From contig JAMYHX010000004.1 of the NCBI GenBank assembly GCA_025529335.1, forward strand, positions 62,001 to 126,000: a stretch of 64,000 nucleotides of DNA. Reading direction: 5' to 3'. Each line of letters opens with the position of its first letter. Position 1 is the stretch's first letter. Below are positions 34,930-46,181 of the stretch, in pieces. The position numbers were made by a program, and so were the translations under genes. This stretch comes from Rhizopus sp. PT2906. Its lineage: Eukaryota; Mucoromycota; Mucoromycetes; Mucorales; Rhizopodaceae. The notes beneath the pieces are model-generated. The model was given only the letters and a program-made list of their open reading frames with translations, was not told the DNA's origin and did not search any database.

Positions 34930-35010
34930 GAGAAGGACTCCCCGAGCCGCACTTTTTTTGAAATATGAAGGAAAAAATAAACAATAAACAAATAACCTTG
35001 CTATTTTCTA
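34930..35010 (+). repeat. Element-end fragment, copy C
   Basis: gagccgcactttttttgaaa and the following ataaacaataaacaaataac match the end sequence of the DIRS-like remnant read in the other direction (gagccgcgctttttatttga). The preceding cagttgatgta is also shared. No coding remnant follows it here. Confidence 0.5.
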
Positions 35011-35503
35011 AGGCAAAATAGTGATAACTGACGTGTTTGTTGAGATGTTCATTATAAAACTCTATATCTTACAGTAGAGCATGCATTCTACTTTACATTC
35101 TTCTATCGCATCTGATAAGAATAACAATAATAACATAAGCATAAATAATGTGAGTGACGACAATAGTATAAACAGCAGCCATAGATTCTCTCTCGCTATA
35201 AAACGAACACGCATCTAATTTAACAACATTCAGCTCTTCTTAATGAAGAATGTAATTCGCAAGTCATCGACTTAATCACTTTTTTACAATGACAAAGCTG
35301 AATGCAACACTCACAATAAAATTCGTTTCATAGCAACATGTATTTACCTGAAGAATACAGAGATTGCAAAATGTCTAATGTGAATCAAGGTTCTACCAAT
35401 GCTGCAAGTAATTGGAATTTTGTAACGTATTTTGAACAAAGACACTCTAATCTTAATAAGTTCAAGAACATCAACAAAATTGAAAAAGATTATGATGACG
35501 ATC
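35011..35503. other. Spacer between element-end copies
   Basis: AT-rich. A plus-strand frame at 35338-35577 (79 codons) runs into the opposite-strand gag-like fragment; it has no recognisable domain. No gene supported. Confidence 0.35.
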
Positions 35504-35895
35504 TTAGCTCGATCCTCTCAATTGAAGGAGTTTCCAAATATCTTCATGCTTTTTGTATCTCTTACGGTTCTCTTTAAACTGATGGAGTAGTGATTCCTCC
35601 AGAATTTCTCTGATATCGTTAAGTAATTCGGTTTTCTCATAAGCTTGCTGTTGTTCGTTCTTAGAGTCCTTCTGCCATTGTTGGAAGAGTTGAAATAGCT
35701 CTCTTTGTGTGTAGAGCTCTGCTTCCTCTTGTTCAGGTGTAACATTTGGTATATCAGTCATATAGTTAACCTATGATGCTAGCTTAGAAAGATATGAAGA
35801 AAAGAAGCAATTTATATATATGGAAAACAAAGCGCGGCTCAGAGAGCATGTTTCACATTTTTCGCCCTCGTTTCACCAACTATGATTGTGTTAGG
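35504..35895 (-). mobile_element. Element-end plus gag-like fragment, copy B
   Basis: A minus-strand frame of 85 codons (35504-35761) is rich in Gln/Glu and charged residues (YTQRELFQLFQQWQKDSKNE). It lies just inside the shared end sequence (agcgcggctc at about 35831, then tcgtttcaccaactatg). The same arrangement is found at 4014-4400. There is no RT or recombinase part here, so this is a fragment. Confidence 0.45.
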
Positions 35896-36173
35896 CACGA
35901 CATACAATCACTGTATTACTCATCTGTCAAAAATTTTCCTTTATTTAGCCAACCAATCAATTTACTCCATATTTTCTTTCCACGTTCCTCTCATTTTACC
36001 ACGAAATAAAAAATTTTTTCCTGATTTTCCCGTGATTGAAGATAACTGAGGCAAGGTATAAAGAAAGAAGAGGGAGGAATGGACAAGGGTTTATTATTAT
36101 TACAAGTTCTATATATATATATAAAATGTATGTCTATAAGTAATTTTGAATAGATAAATGAAGGTATTGCAGA

Positions 36174-36311
36174 TTATTTTGATTTAGTGTAAAAGATAAC
36201 ATCGTTCTTGCATTGTTGAGCATATGCATAGACCGCAGAGACAGCAGCAGTAGTAAAAGCAATCTTCTTGGCAGGAATTACAGAGGCCAGACGAGCAACA
36301 CGAGAGTACAT
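36174..36311 (-). CDS. Small hydrophobic-centred protein, possible mitochondrial microprotein
   Basis: An intact 45-residue frame with an ATG and its own 5' and 3' flanks in an otherwise decayed region. The start is basic and amphipathic without acidic residues (MYSRVARLASVIPAKK), typical of a mitochondrial targeting helix or small inner-membrane subunit. A short apolar segment (IAFTTAAVSAVYAYA) and a polar tail follow. Codon use is clean (CGT, GTT, AAG), like expressed genes nearby. I do not recognise the family; a small respiratory-chain or translocase subunit is the best guess. Confidence 0.5.
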   Translation of the reverse strand: MYSRVARLASVIPAKKIAFTTAAVSAVYAYAQQCKNDVIFYTKSK

Positions 36312-37378
36312 CTTGAATGAAACGAAGGAGATGGAGAAAGAAATGGAAAATAAATCAGAATTGGATATTTATACCTCTTCTTTGCTGTGGCTGAATCATC
36401 TCCTGTCCAACCTGTGGTCTTCGTTTTATAGATAAAGCAAGCACACACGTCTTTCCTATATTTGAGCGCTGTTCACCACATGCTTATATCATCATTATCT
36501 ACCGTCTTTTTGATTGTCACTGTCTTTCTTTATTGATTTATTTTACTTTGAATAGTTTGTCTGAGTGAATGTGCCCTGAGCGTCCTTTTTGATTGGAAAT
36601 TTGTCATAATAACTGCGCCAGCTGTTCAATTGAATTCAGCTCAATCAGATCCGCGACAGAGTTTTTGATTAATCAGCCTTCTAAAGCTTGCAAAGCCATG
36701 CTTTCAAGGACATGTTGTTTAGAAGACGCAATCGGAGAACATTCTGGTTGCAGATCTTTCTCTCCGCACAATGTGGTCAAAGCTACATTTGAATTTTAAA
36801 CACCCTCTTTTACTGTGAGCAAACAGGATATGCAGCCATCTTTATAAGTTAACAACAGTCAATAGCAGAAAGAGAGAGAAAGAGATAAAGGTAATAATAA
36901 GTAAGGGATACACATGTAAAGTTTACTTTATTTGGCTGTGTAATGCTATCAATTTGTAAAAGAAAGATCTTCTTTTCTTTTCGGATAAATTATGACCATG
37001 AATCATCAGGATTAAATAATAGAGTCAAGTATAAAATTTAAAAGGAAGAAAACGATTGTTAAAATTGAAAAAAAAAACCATAGTACTTTATTTGAGGTAT
37101 GGATCCTTATAGTCAATGACAGGTTCTCTTATCCAAGTGAGGCGTTTGCTTATTTTTGTTTTGGACTTTTTGGCTTTCTCAACTTCAATCTGAACGAGGC
37201 TGTAGAGCTGAGAGAGTGAAGCAAGGGTATTTCGAACAACGTCAAAGTCGCTCAAGTCGCGAGGAATAATATAAGATCGAATATTAATCATTCGGCATAT
37301 AATTGGTGCCTTCAAGTTCATTGGGACATTTCGCCTCAATGACGAGAAAACCTACCCTCTACTGTTTGATTAGGAAAA
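36312..37378. other. Spacer with an unassigned frame
   Basis: Contains the promoter of the small gene at 36174, a few open frames without domains (36593-36799 plus; 37088-37339 minus, Lys-rich) and the left flank of MITE copy 2. The minus frame ends cleanly but nothing about it is recognisable. No gene supported. Confidence 0.35.
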
Positions 37379-37740
37379 CACTACATGCACCAGAAATTAG
37401 ACTAATACTGCGGGCGCTACCTCTACTCGTTGCCTATGATGCAGTCCAACAAAACTTTCCAGCTCATGATGCCACGCTAAACATAACTTTATGAAGTTAC
37501 CGCCTTGGATTGGTTCTTTTCAAGAAAAAGAGAGAGATAAAAAAGAAATGTTGTCAGTTCTATCAACAAAGACCACTTAACTCACGTATAATTATGATGA
37601 ATTCACATTTTATATCAGAGAGAGAGTGAACTGGACAGCCTTAGATTAGATTTTGGTAACGTGAAGTTGTAAAATGATGTCACATGTAGTGCCTAGAAGA
37701 AGCATCCGTAGTACTAGCTTATTTTCTGATGCATGTAGTG
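37379..37740 (+). repeat. CACTA-ended MITE, copy 2
   Basis: About 362 bp, same orientation as copy 1. The left end is cactacatgcaccagaaatt, the right end attttctgatgcatgtagtg, near-perfect inverted repeats of each other. Internal blocks are shared with copy 1 (ccttggattggttcttttca; tatcaacaaagaccacttaa). This copy has the best-preserved ends of the three. Confidence 0.8.
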
Positions 37741-38349
37741 TTCACCTTTGATTATGGCACTGTACTGGTCTCATTTCTCCCGCTTGATTTTAAAAATTAT
37801 AGTCAGCTATCTGGTGGGCAAGCACAAAAGCAGGCCAAAATGAGTCAAGTGTGCCTGAGAGTATCTTATTAGAATGTATAGACTCAATGCTTCTTTAATA
37901 TTTTTGCGTTACATGAGTTGCTTTGGATTAGTCATAACAGTTCAATAGCTCTACTTTTATAATATATTAATTAAGCCTTGGAGTATGTAGCTTAGTGTTT
38001 TGTTCATAATCATGCATGTAGGTCAGTAATAGCATGTATGGAAAAAAAAAGCATAGGACATTATTACTTTTGCTACAAGACAACTCAATAAGCTTCTGGT
38101 TGCATTTAATCTTATTTTCATCCTTAATAGTGTATAAACAATAGAACAGAACTTGTGTGCAAGCCACATGTGTAGTCGAGACCGCTTAATACTTTGGAGT
38201 GAAAAGACGCTTATTTGCCCATGCTCACAAAAAAGAAAATATAGGCTCAAGCATCATCTTACTATCTACTAATATTGCTGTGCATGTATATGTGTGTATA
38301 TGTACTTTTACGACGGTTTGCTTTTATTTATATTATATGCCTCTATTAT
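37741..38349. other. Spacer downstream of bL17m
   Basis: No gene recognised; AT-rich with scattered short frames. The right side is the 3' flank of the mitochondrial L17 gene. Confidence 0.4.
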
Positions 38350-38982
38350 TTATAATTCTGTCATCTTCTTTTCAATGGCTGCATCGATCTGCTCCAAAGA
38401 ATTGGAGAATTGCACCTTCTTTAAATCCCTTATTAATGACTTTGATATGCCTAATTCTTTCACTTTCTCTTCGTTGGCCAAGATATCTTTAACAGACAAT
38501 TTCTGTGTATCAGCAAATTTTCGTGCAAGAACGCTCGTCACTGTCTCCTTTTTGATATCTGTAGGTCCATCAATATATTCAATAACTGCCATAGGTGCAT
38601 TATCGCCATATCTCTTTCCAATTCTCTGAATTCGAGTGTATCCACCTTGTCTGTTGGCAAAACGAGGAGCAAGCTCTTCAAACAATTTTGGTATAGTGAC
38701 ATCACGACTCTAAAGAATAAAGCTTAGTAAAACAAAAAAAAAGAGTATGTGCCGTATTGTTCTTATTACATTAAGATATGCAATTGCTTGCTTTTTAGCT
38801 TCGATATCACCTCTTTTACCAAGGGTGATCATAGCATCAGCAATGGGCTGTATAGTCTTGGCTTTTGCAACAGTAGTTTCAATACGACCATGTTGAATAA
38901 GAGAAGAAACGAGATTCTTCAGTAAAGCATTTCTGTGTCCACTGGAACGATTTAATCGACGAACATGCTTTCCGTGATGCAT
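38350..38982 (-). CDS. Mitochondrial large-subunit ribosomal protein bL17m
   Basis: Exons 38982-38770 and 38709-38350 (transcript order) give 190 residues. The bacterial L17 signature is clear: MHHGKHVRRLNRSSGHRNAL, LVSSLIQHGRIETTVAKAK, then a second half with RFANRQGGYTRIQRIGKRYG and MAVIEYID. This is the mitochondrial form (yeast Mrpl8): it has a C-terminal extension after the bacterial core, and cytosolic ribosomes have no L17 of this type. It diverges from the Iba57-like gene with 171 bp between starts. Confidence 0.93.
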
Positions 38983-39153
38983 ACTGATTAATGAAAAGAT
39001 TGACACTTGCTTTTATTTTTTTCATTTTTTTCGTTTTAAACAGGGTCGATTTTTTTGATCTCCGCATTAAGCGTGACTTGAGCTCAAGGCAATAAGAGAA
39101 GATAAAGAACGAGAAAGCCAGGCTATTTTGCTTTCCTTTTTTTTTTTTTAGGT
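38983..39153. promoter_or_regulatory. Divergent promoter, bL17m / Iba57-like
   Basis: 171 bp between two start codons on opposite strands; both products are predicted mitochondrial. It includes a T-rich tract just upstream of the plus-strand start (39137-39149). A shared regulatory region is inferred from spacing alone. Confidence 0.45.
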
Positions 39154-40488
39154 ATGCTTTGTCAATATTTTTCAGCTACTCGTGTCTTTAAGCAGATAAA
39201 TAAAAGTAAGCTAAGCACTGATAATAGAAGCATATTTGTTAACCTTCTATAGATATTCTCTATCGCTCCTTTGTGAGCACGCCCACCTTTCAGTTTCAGG
39301 AGAAAGACAAGCTTCACCAAGGCAATTGCTATTGCCCAATTCCTGATCGCAGTCTGATCGAACTTGAAGGAGCAGACACCGCAAAATTTCTGCAGGGAAT
39401 GATCACAAACCATATGCCGAAAATATCGCCAGGAGGTGACGGATTTTTTACTGCCTTCTTGACACCTCAAGTAAAGAAAGACAAAAAGAAACATCAGTGT
39501 ACCCGTAACTCATTATATATCATTAGGGACGTATGCTCTATGACGCGTTTATCTATCCTGTCAATATCGGTGTCAATTTCCCTCATCCAAAGTTTATAGT
39601 CGATATTCCTACAGCTTCCAAGGACATGTTTGTACGTCACTTGAAACGATACATTTTACGATCCAAAGTAAAAGTCAGAGATTGTTCAGACGAGTATAAG
39701 CTGTGGCATATCTGGGGTGATGCATTAAACCACGAACACCGTGTGAATCCGACGCTGATCAAGAAAGAAAAAAGATTGTCAAATGTTGGATGCCATGATC
39801 CTCGTGTACCTGGTTTTGGTTATAGAGCCGCGTTACCTGCAGATCAAAGCATTCATCACTCACTGCATGAATTGGGTGATTTTAAAGAATTAGAAAGTAA
39901 AGAATATATAATACGCCGTATGTTGCATGGAATACCCGAGGGAACGGATGATTTATGGCCCGAGTCTTCTTTACCTCTTGAGTCCAATCTGGACTATATG
40001 AACGGAGGTAAGCAGTGAAATAATAAGAGATATTCAATCTAACGTGTGTTCTCTAGTTGATTTCCGTAAAGGCTGTTATATTGGACAAGAACTGACAATT
40101 CGTACTTACCATACAGGTATCATTCGTAAGCGAATTGTTCCTGTTCAAATTTATAGAAAAGATGAAAGGTATTTGTCTAGCATAAGTAATCATATCCTTC
40201 TCTAAAAGTGTTTCTTCTAGTACGCCAAGGATACAAGTAGTAGATCGTACATATGAATATCCATCAGATGCTCTTCAGCCACAAAAGGATATCAAACTAG
40301 CTGATGGATCATCGAAAAGAGGTGTAGGCAAAATGTGTTCTGGTATCCATAATATCGGATTAGCCTTGATGAGATTAGAACATGTTCAAAAGTTTGCTCA
40401 AGGAGAGGATGTCGCCTTTACTGTTGATAATGATGTCTATGTTGCTCCATTTTTACCAGAGTGGTGGTCGGAGAATCAAATTCAGTAA
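39154..40488 (+). CDS. IBA57: Iba57/Caf17-like mitochondrial Fe-S cluster assembly protein
   Basis: Exons 39154-39205, 39253-39470, 39527-40007, 40057-40168 and 40221-40488; 376 residues. The N-terminus looks like a mitochondrial presequence (MLCQYFSATRVFKQINK). The folate-binding GcvT-like fold is shown by LIELEGADTAKFLQGMITNH and GRMLYDAFIYPV, with the family hallmark KGCYIGQELT after DFR. Iba57 works with Isa1/Isa2 in mitochondrial 4Fe-4S cluster assembly. The hallmark and length fit YgfZ/Iba57 rather than the glycine-cleavage T-protein. Its stop lies only 56 bp upstream of the Tap42 start on the same strand. Confidence 0.92.
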
Positions 40489-40544
40489 CAATAAAAAAGC
40501 AAGAGAAAATTTTCTTTGAGTGTTTGTGTGTGTGTGTTTATGCA

Positions 40545-41695
40545 ATGGAGGACTTATCACTTGGACAATTGTTTAGTCTTGGACAAAAGATATTGACAGA
40601 ATTAGAGAATACATCTCTCTCAAGCAGTGACCCTGAATATCAGTCAAAAGTGAATAAGGGCATTGCTTATTTGAATCAAGCTGATGCTTTTGTTTCCAGA
40701 CTTCATTTATTTAGTGAAAACGAAATTATTGATGACATCAACACCAATGACATAAAGTTCTTACTCATCACTGCTTATCTCGGTGACTTGACACTAAGAC
40801 TTACAGGTGTGGACAATAGAGGTGATACGTTAAATAAAGCCAAGGTATGAATCTATACTTTATGCTATAGAATAGTTCTCTTTATATAACCTTATTAAAA
40901 AAAGGCTTATATACAAAGGTTCTTGAATACATGTCAAACACATCAGCTTATCACAAAGGATGATATCAACGTGCTGGAACAGCTTGAAGCAAATAAAAAG
41001 CCTAACCCAGCACTCCAACGGGAACAAAAGATTGCAAGATATAAACGCGAAAAAGAAATCAAACAAACTGTTCAAAAACTACGCGAACAATTGGATCAAG
41101 CAAGTGCAGGAAAAGATGAGGACCGTGATGTGGATGAAATGGAACGAGACTGGGTCATGTCTTTGGTTCAGCTGGAGATCATGAAAGCACTAGAAAGTTG
41201 GGGTTCAATAGAGCAGGAATTGGTGATGGTCAAAGAGATGGAAATGATGCGGGAAATGATGAGACAGAAAGGTGTTATGCCTTCGACACAGACTGATGCT
41301 CTTCAACCAGCAAGTAATAGAGTAAACTGGGGTAAAGATAAGCCGCTGTTGAATAAAGAAGGCAGACCACTTCAGCCATTTGTCATTACTAGTAAACGGG
41401 AGCAGATAAAGGACAAAGTATTTGGGCCGGGATATAACTTACCAACTATGACTATTGATGAGTACCTTCAACAAGAAATGGAAAGAGGAAATATTATTCA
41501 GGGAGGGTAAATAGAATTACGCATAGACTATACAGAGTTCTAAACTACGCTATTAGTGGTGAGCCACCTGAGAAAGAGCCAGTTGATGATAATGATTATG
41601 AAGCGCTTGATGCTGAAACTATGAAACAAAGAGAATGGGATGAATTTACAGAGGCAAATCCAAGAGGTTGGGGAAATAGGGGTAACAAAGGGTAA
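40545..41695 (+). CDS. TAP42: TAP42/alpha4-like PP2A-associated regulator
   Basis: Exons 40545-40844, 40905-41506 and 41557-41695; 346 residues. The helical N-terminal half (SLGQLFSLGQKILTELENT, LLITAYLGDLTLRLTG) and the charged linker with RYKREKEIKQTVQKLREQL match the TAP42/IGBP1 family. The C-terminal half ends in the conserved stretch PTMTIDEYLQQEMERGNIIQ and a terminal W-rich acidic tail (REWDEF..NPRGWGN). In yeast Tap42 binds PP2A-type catalytic subunits downstream of TORC1. The short gap to the Iba57-like gene upstream allows only a compact promoter. Confidence 0.93.
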
Positions 41696-42728
41696 TAAAC
41701 CAGTAGATACAATAATGTTTTATAATATCATTACTCTCGAAAGAACATATATTCCTTACTTATTTACGGTTGCATGTAAAGAGTCACATTTTCATGTATA
41801 AACATAAGCTTCTTCTTTTTGTTTGCTTGTGAACTCACCATTATCGTTTACCCACCTTGCAAGTATGGGATTACTAAGCATCTGCTGAAGCAACTGTATT
41901 ATGAGTCTATTAAAACATACAATACAGTGTTTCATTGCTAAACTTGATCAGGATGTCAAATACATGCACAATTATCAATAGCTGTATAGAGCTATGAAGA
42001 TAAAGACGCTTATTCATTTCAAATTAAAGTTAACTATATACGTTGTGCCAACCATGGCAGCGTTTTGCCATTGATTTATCTAGTTGGAATAAATAGGATG
42101 CCCACTTCAGTTAGAGCAGGTTTATCCGTTTTTATTAAAGATATACTTCTACATATTTGATAATTTCATTTTCTTGCCCATTTTCAAAGTATACGGCCAC
42201 TGAACAGCTAAACACATCTGCGGCAGGTTCGACACAACTAGGAGTAAAAAGCTAACAAGATGAGAATGCAGAGACTGTGGCCTTTTGCTCAGCACGGTCA
42301 TAGAAATTCGACCAATTAACTAATATAATTCCTATGGTTCTATAGCGTAACAAACATGTACAATTGCTTTCGTCTTGGAATATCTTATGCTGAGGCATTT
42401 CTATCAATGAAACGCTCAACAGTGTAGAGTATCTTACAGAAGCTACTGTACATGACGTATGAATATGAAGCGGATTTTTTTCACATTAGTTAAAATGTAT
42501 ATGCTCTTGGACGATCTACCGTTGTGACAAATATATCACTTTGAGTTGAAGCATTCACGTATAAATCGAATTGTATAACGCAGTTTCCTTTCAAAAGAGC
42601 ATTTTGCAGTGCCCCTAGTATTACCCTAATATCAAGCCCCCGTTAGAAGGGTATTTAGAATAAGAGTATTTATAGTCAATGATTTTGAAAGTCTATTATA
42701 TAGCTTGTATCCACATGCTTAATGAATA

Positions 42729-43133
42729 TTGCTTCTGGTTGATTATAATTTTAATTCATTTGTCAACTACACTAGGTTGTCTAAGGGACAATCGTCAGGG
42801 ATCTTACTTGTGGGTTTATTCTTTGATGTGCTAATTCTATTGTTGATTACAACAGTGACTTTACAAGCAATCGGTATGCAACCTGTCTTTGGTGTCTTGA
42901 CTGACGTTTCAGGTCTTGAAATTTCAGCATATAAGAATCATTCAGCTGGACCTTCTCCGTCAACAACCAATTCAAATATAACTGAAGATGCTAATACAAT
43001 GCTCCATGTTTCTATCGAGTCTGGGATATCCTACACATTAACTATAAAGCATTATGAAGACACAATGCCATATTCGCTAAGGGAACTTTTCATCCCTCCT
43101 TCGGATAAGCGTGCTGTACGACAAGCCATATAG
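42729..43133 (+). pseudogene. Unassigned frame with one membrane-like segment
   Basis: 134 codons without a good ATG at its head. It has one strongly hydrophobic stretch (SGILLVGLFFDVLILLLITT) and a Ser/Thr/Asn-rich remainder. A possible acceptor (ctacactag) lies just before LSKGQSS, so this could be an internal exon of a damaged gene, but I found no partner exons. I do not recognise it. Confidence 0.2.
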
Positions 43134-43659
43134 AATTTTCATATTTCCTACGGAACCTTATAAATTTGAATTACTACTAATATCTTTCTTCATTTTGTTA
43201 AATGTTCAATCTATATGACTTTCTTCATAAGTGTTTCAAGTTAAAAGAGATTTCTTAAAAGGGGCAAAGTAATAGAAACCGCCTTAATCAAGATGACATG
43301 TCCTGCGCTAAAGTAAATGAACTGAATGATGTGTGTAAAGGTTGGAATAATAGACATATTCCCTGCTTTCTTAAAGGTCCTATTACATGCCATATTAGTT
43401 TCAATAATACAGCTTAGAACAACAGCTGTAGTCTGGTCAACGTTAAACGACACTAGGAGTGAGCCTACAGCGACTAATGAAATACTATACTTAATTCAGA
43501 TAAAAAAACACGCTTTTGTTATTTATTTTTAAAGTAGCCATAACCAAAGAATAACCTATCAAAAAAAGAGTCAGCGACTGTGCATTTGAACCTATAAGAC
43601 AGATTAGCTCTTGGATGGAGTTAGACAGTAATGAGGATCATGTCTAATTTGCCATCGTT

Positions 43660-44040
43660 TATTTGCTTACGCTGCAAGAACAGGGAAGTCCACATATACA
43701 GCATGTCGCACCTTTGATCTCGCATTGGGAGCTTTCACCATAACAAATTGGTCATGATACTCTAGGTATTATTGTCAAATTTTACTATAAAGTCACTTGC
43801 TTACGCTGCAAGGCCAATGCAACCCACATATAAAAGATGCCGAGCCATGGATGTCTCATATAACGAGATTTCCTTCATAGCAAATTAGCAATAATACCAA
43901 AGCACCATTTATGACTTGTGTAGAACAGAAGAATGGCCTACAGCAGATCAACCATACCCAGATGACTAGCTGCATAATAGATAGCCATAACAGAACCAAC
44001 CATATCTTGCGCTGAGTAAGTCATATAAAATGAGTTTACC
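43660..44040 (+). repeat. Degenerate tandem repeat, about 130-bp unit
   Basis: ttgcttacgctgcaagaaca (about 43669) and ttgcttacgctgcaaggcca (about 43799) begin two units that share further blocks (cccacatata; accataacaaattggtcatg against tcatagcaaattagcaataa). A third, weaker unit may end near 44030 (agtcatataaaatgag). No coding capacity seen. Confidence 0.4.
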
Positions 44041-44819
44041 TTTGTGTTTATCATAAAAAAAAAAGAATAAGAAAAAGAACAAGAAAGAAGGAAAAGGATT
44101 TTTCTCTTCCCCTTTTTATAATTTCTGTTGTTCTCTTATTATAGAGTGGATCACATGAAAATAGGATCTGCGGCCCACGGTTACTTTTATCTTTTTTTCA
44201 AGCTTCATTTTACTACCTTACACTTGAATCCGTCTCTTTACTGAATGATGCTTGTTCAATAGACAAAGAAATACAAATAAAAGTATAGTGAATATCTAAG
44301 CAAAAAAGAGAAATAGACAAAGGAAGGAACTATGTCTATCTCCATATATAGAAACTGATCTATGGACAGATTGTCAGAGAGATAGGGTGATCAGGGTCTT
44401 CACAGGGAAATTATTTCTTGTACATAAAAAAAAATGACTTTACTATTTGACAAGATGCGTCTTATTGCTTCCCACCACTCACCAACAGACTAGGTCCACT
44501 TCCTTCAGACATACATTGGCTCAAATTAGAAGCTTATTAAGCTACAAGCAACAGCATATCGTTCATTACTCGAGCTTATCTCGGTTATGTTTCCTTTTTT
44601 GCACTTTTTCACATATAGATCACGTCTAAATATAGTTTTCGGAAATTGTTCCTAATACGATATCAGTTGATTCCAATGCGACTCCCAATGTGATAGATGC
44701 TTTTAGAGCCATGCTTTATTTGCATATAGAATTATAATAAAGTTTTATATACCCTTTTTCCTTATATCTTTCAAGCAAGCATAATGTGAATATCCAAAAA
44801 ATATCACTAATTTGACGAT

Positions 44820-44895
44820 AACAGAGACGGACACCTATCACATTGTTCGTCTTCGTTTCACCGACATTTTGATTATTGATGTCATCCCAATTAGT
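44820..44895 (-). repeat. Element-end fragment, copy D (weak)
   Basis: cgtcttcgtttcaccgacat resembles the end sequence at 35860 (cgccctcgtttcaccaacta) and at 4315. The agcgcggctc core is not preserved. Short, so chance similarity is possible. Confidence 0.3.
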
Positions 44896-46181
44896 AAGCA
44901 TCGGATTGCTACATGACTTTCTAATAAGTGTAGACAGGTATTCATAATTCCTATCGACTGCTTGGCATAAGCTGGTTATGACTATTTCTACAATTTGCTT
45001 GATTTGATTCGTATTTTCTAATAGTGGTGGTAAGAACGAAACACCATCCGACTAGTCGCTTGTGAAATGGAAACGGTTTATTTTCACCATACAATATTGG
45101 CTGTCACATCCCAAATCCATTTTGTAGGCACTGGCTTCGTGATCTAGCTTTAGGATTATTTTTTTTAGATAGCATATTGACCTTAGCACAGAGTAAAGGT
45201 TTGAATTGACACAGAGTAAGTATATAATCAAAATAAGACGTAGAAAGATAGGTTAAACTTATTTGTTGCATGTATACAAGCAGTATCAGTATGAAAACTA
45301 GCACTTTGCAAAAATAACTTGCAGTTACACAAGCTCCTTTAAATATATATTAAACAGACAAAAACTCTTTTCTCTTTCTATAGGTTTTAAATATGCACAA
45401 TTAGAAAAATTAAGATGATAGATAGTATGAATATTAGCTGTGCCTTCATAGTTGACATTGCTCCAGATTTGTAGCTATAAGCCTTCATTCTCAGAAAATA
45501 CAACAAGTTACTATCACTTTACATCTTTTACTTGGAGTACATGCAATGTACTTAAAATGGCAACCATCATATCTATAGTCTTTGGCATATCAAAGAATGT
45601 ATTGTAGCGGTCTGTTGAACAAGTGACATTGGCACAACTTGCATATTTGTGAGCAGGTGTGACTTGTTTTTATTGTGCAGTTTTAATGTCACTGATCATG
45701 ATCACCAAATGATCATTATTTATTTCCATGGCAACACTGTAAATGTACAAAGAGAAGGTATGACAAATAAATATTCATAATGTATATATGTCTTGGCTGA
45801 AATTAAAGTATCTCTCTTTATATACATTGATAACACATTAAAAGAAAGAGAAAAAGAAAAGGAAATTAAAAGTCTTGACCATAAAGTAAGCTTTCTTATT
45901 CCGTTCTAAAGTAGACAATTAAGGATAACCATTGGGTAAAGATTTTTTGGGAATTAAAAAAAAAAAAATACCTTTTCTCTCGCCCTACTTTTTTTATTCT
46001 TTTTTCTTTCTTTTTTATTTCTATCTGTTTGTGTGTGTGTATACGTCCGTGTACCTGTGTTTGTTTGTGTGTTAAAGTAAAGGTAATGATTAATTAAACA
46101 ACATGATGGTTATTGACCTTCACAGTCTTTTCCTTTTTTATTACTAAAGATCACCTAAAAATTAAAGTAGTAGATTCAGGT

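Larger units (their letters stand above)
41696..46181. other. Gene-poor 4.5 kb
   Basis: The longest stretch without a supported gene. It contains an unassigned frame at 42729-43133, degenerate tandem copies at 43660-44040 and an element-end fragment at 44820-44895 (listed separately). The last 200 bp, with long T and GT tracts (45987-46072), form the promoter and leader of the SET2 gene. Everything else is AT-rich with short frames only. Confidence 0.45.
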
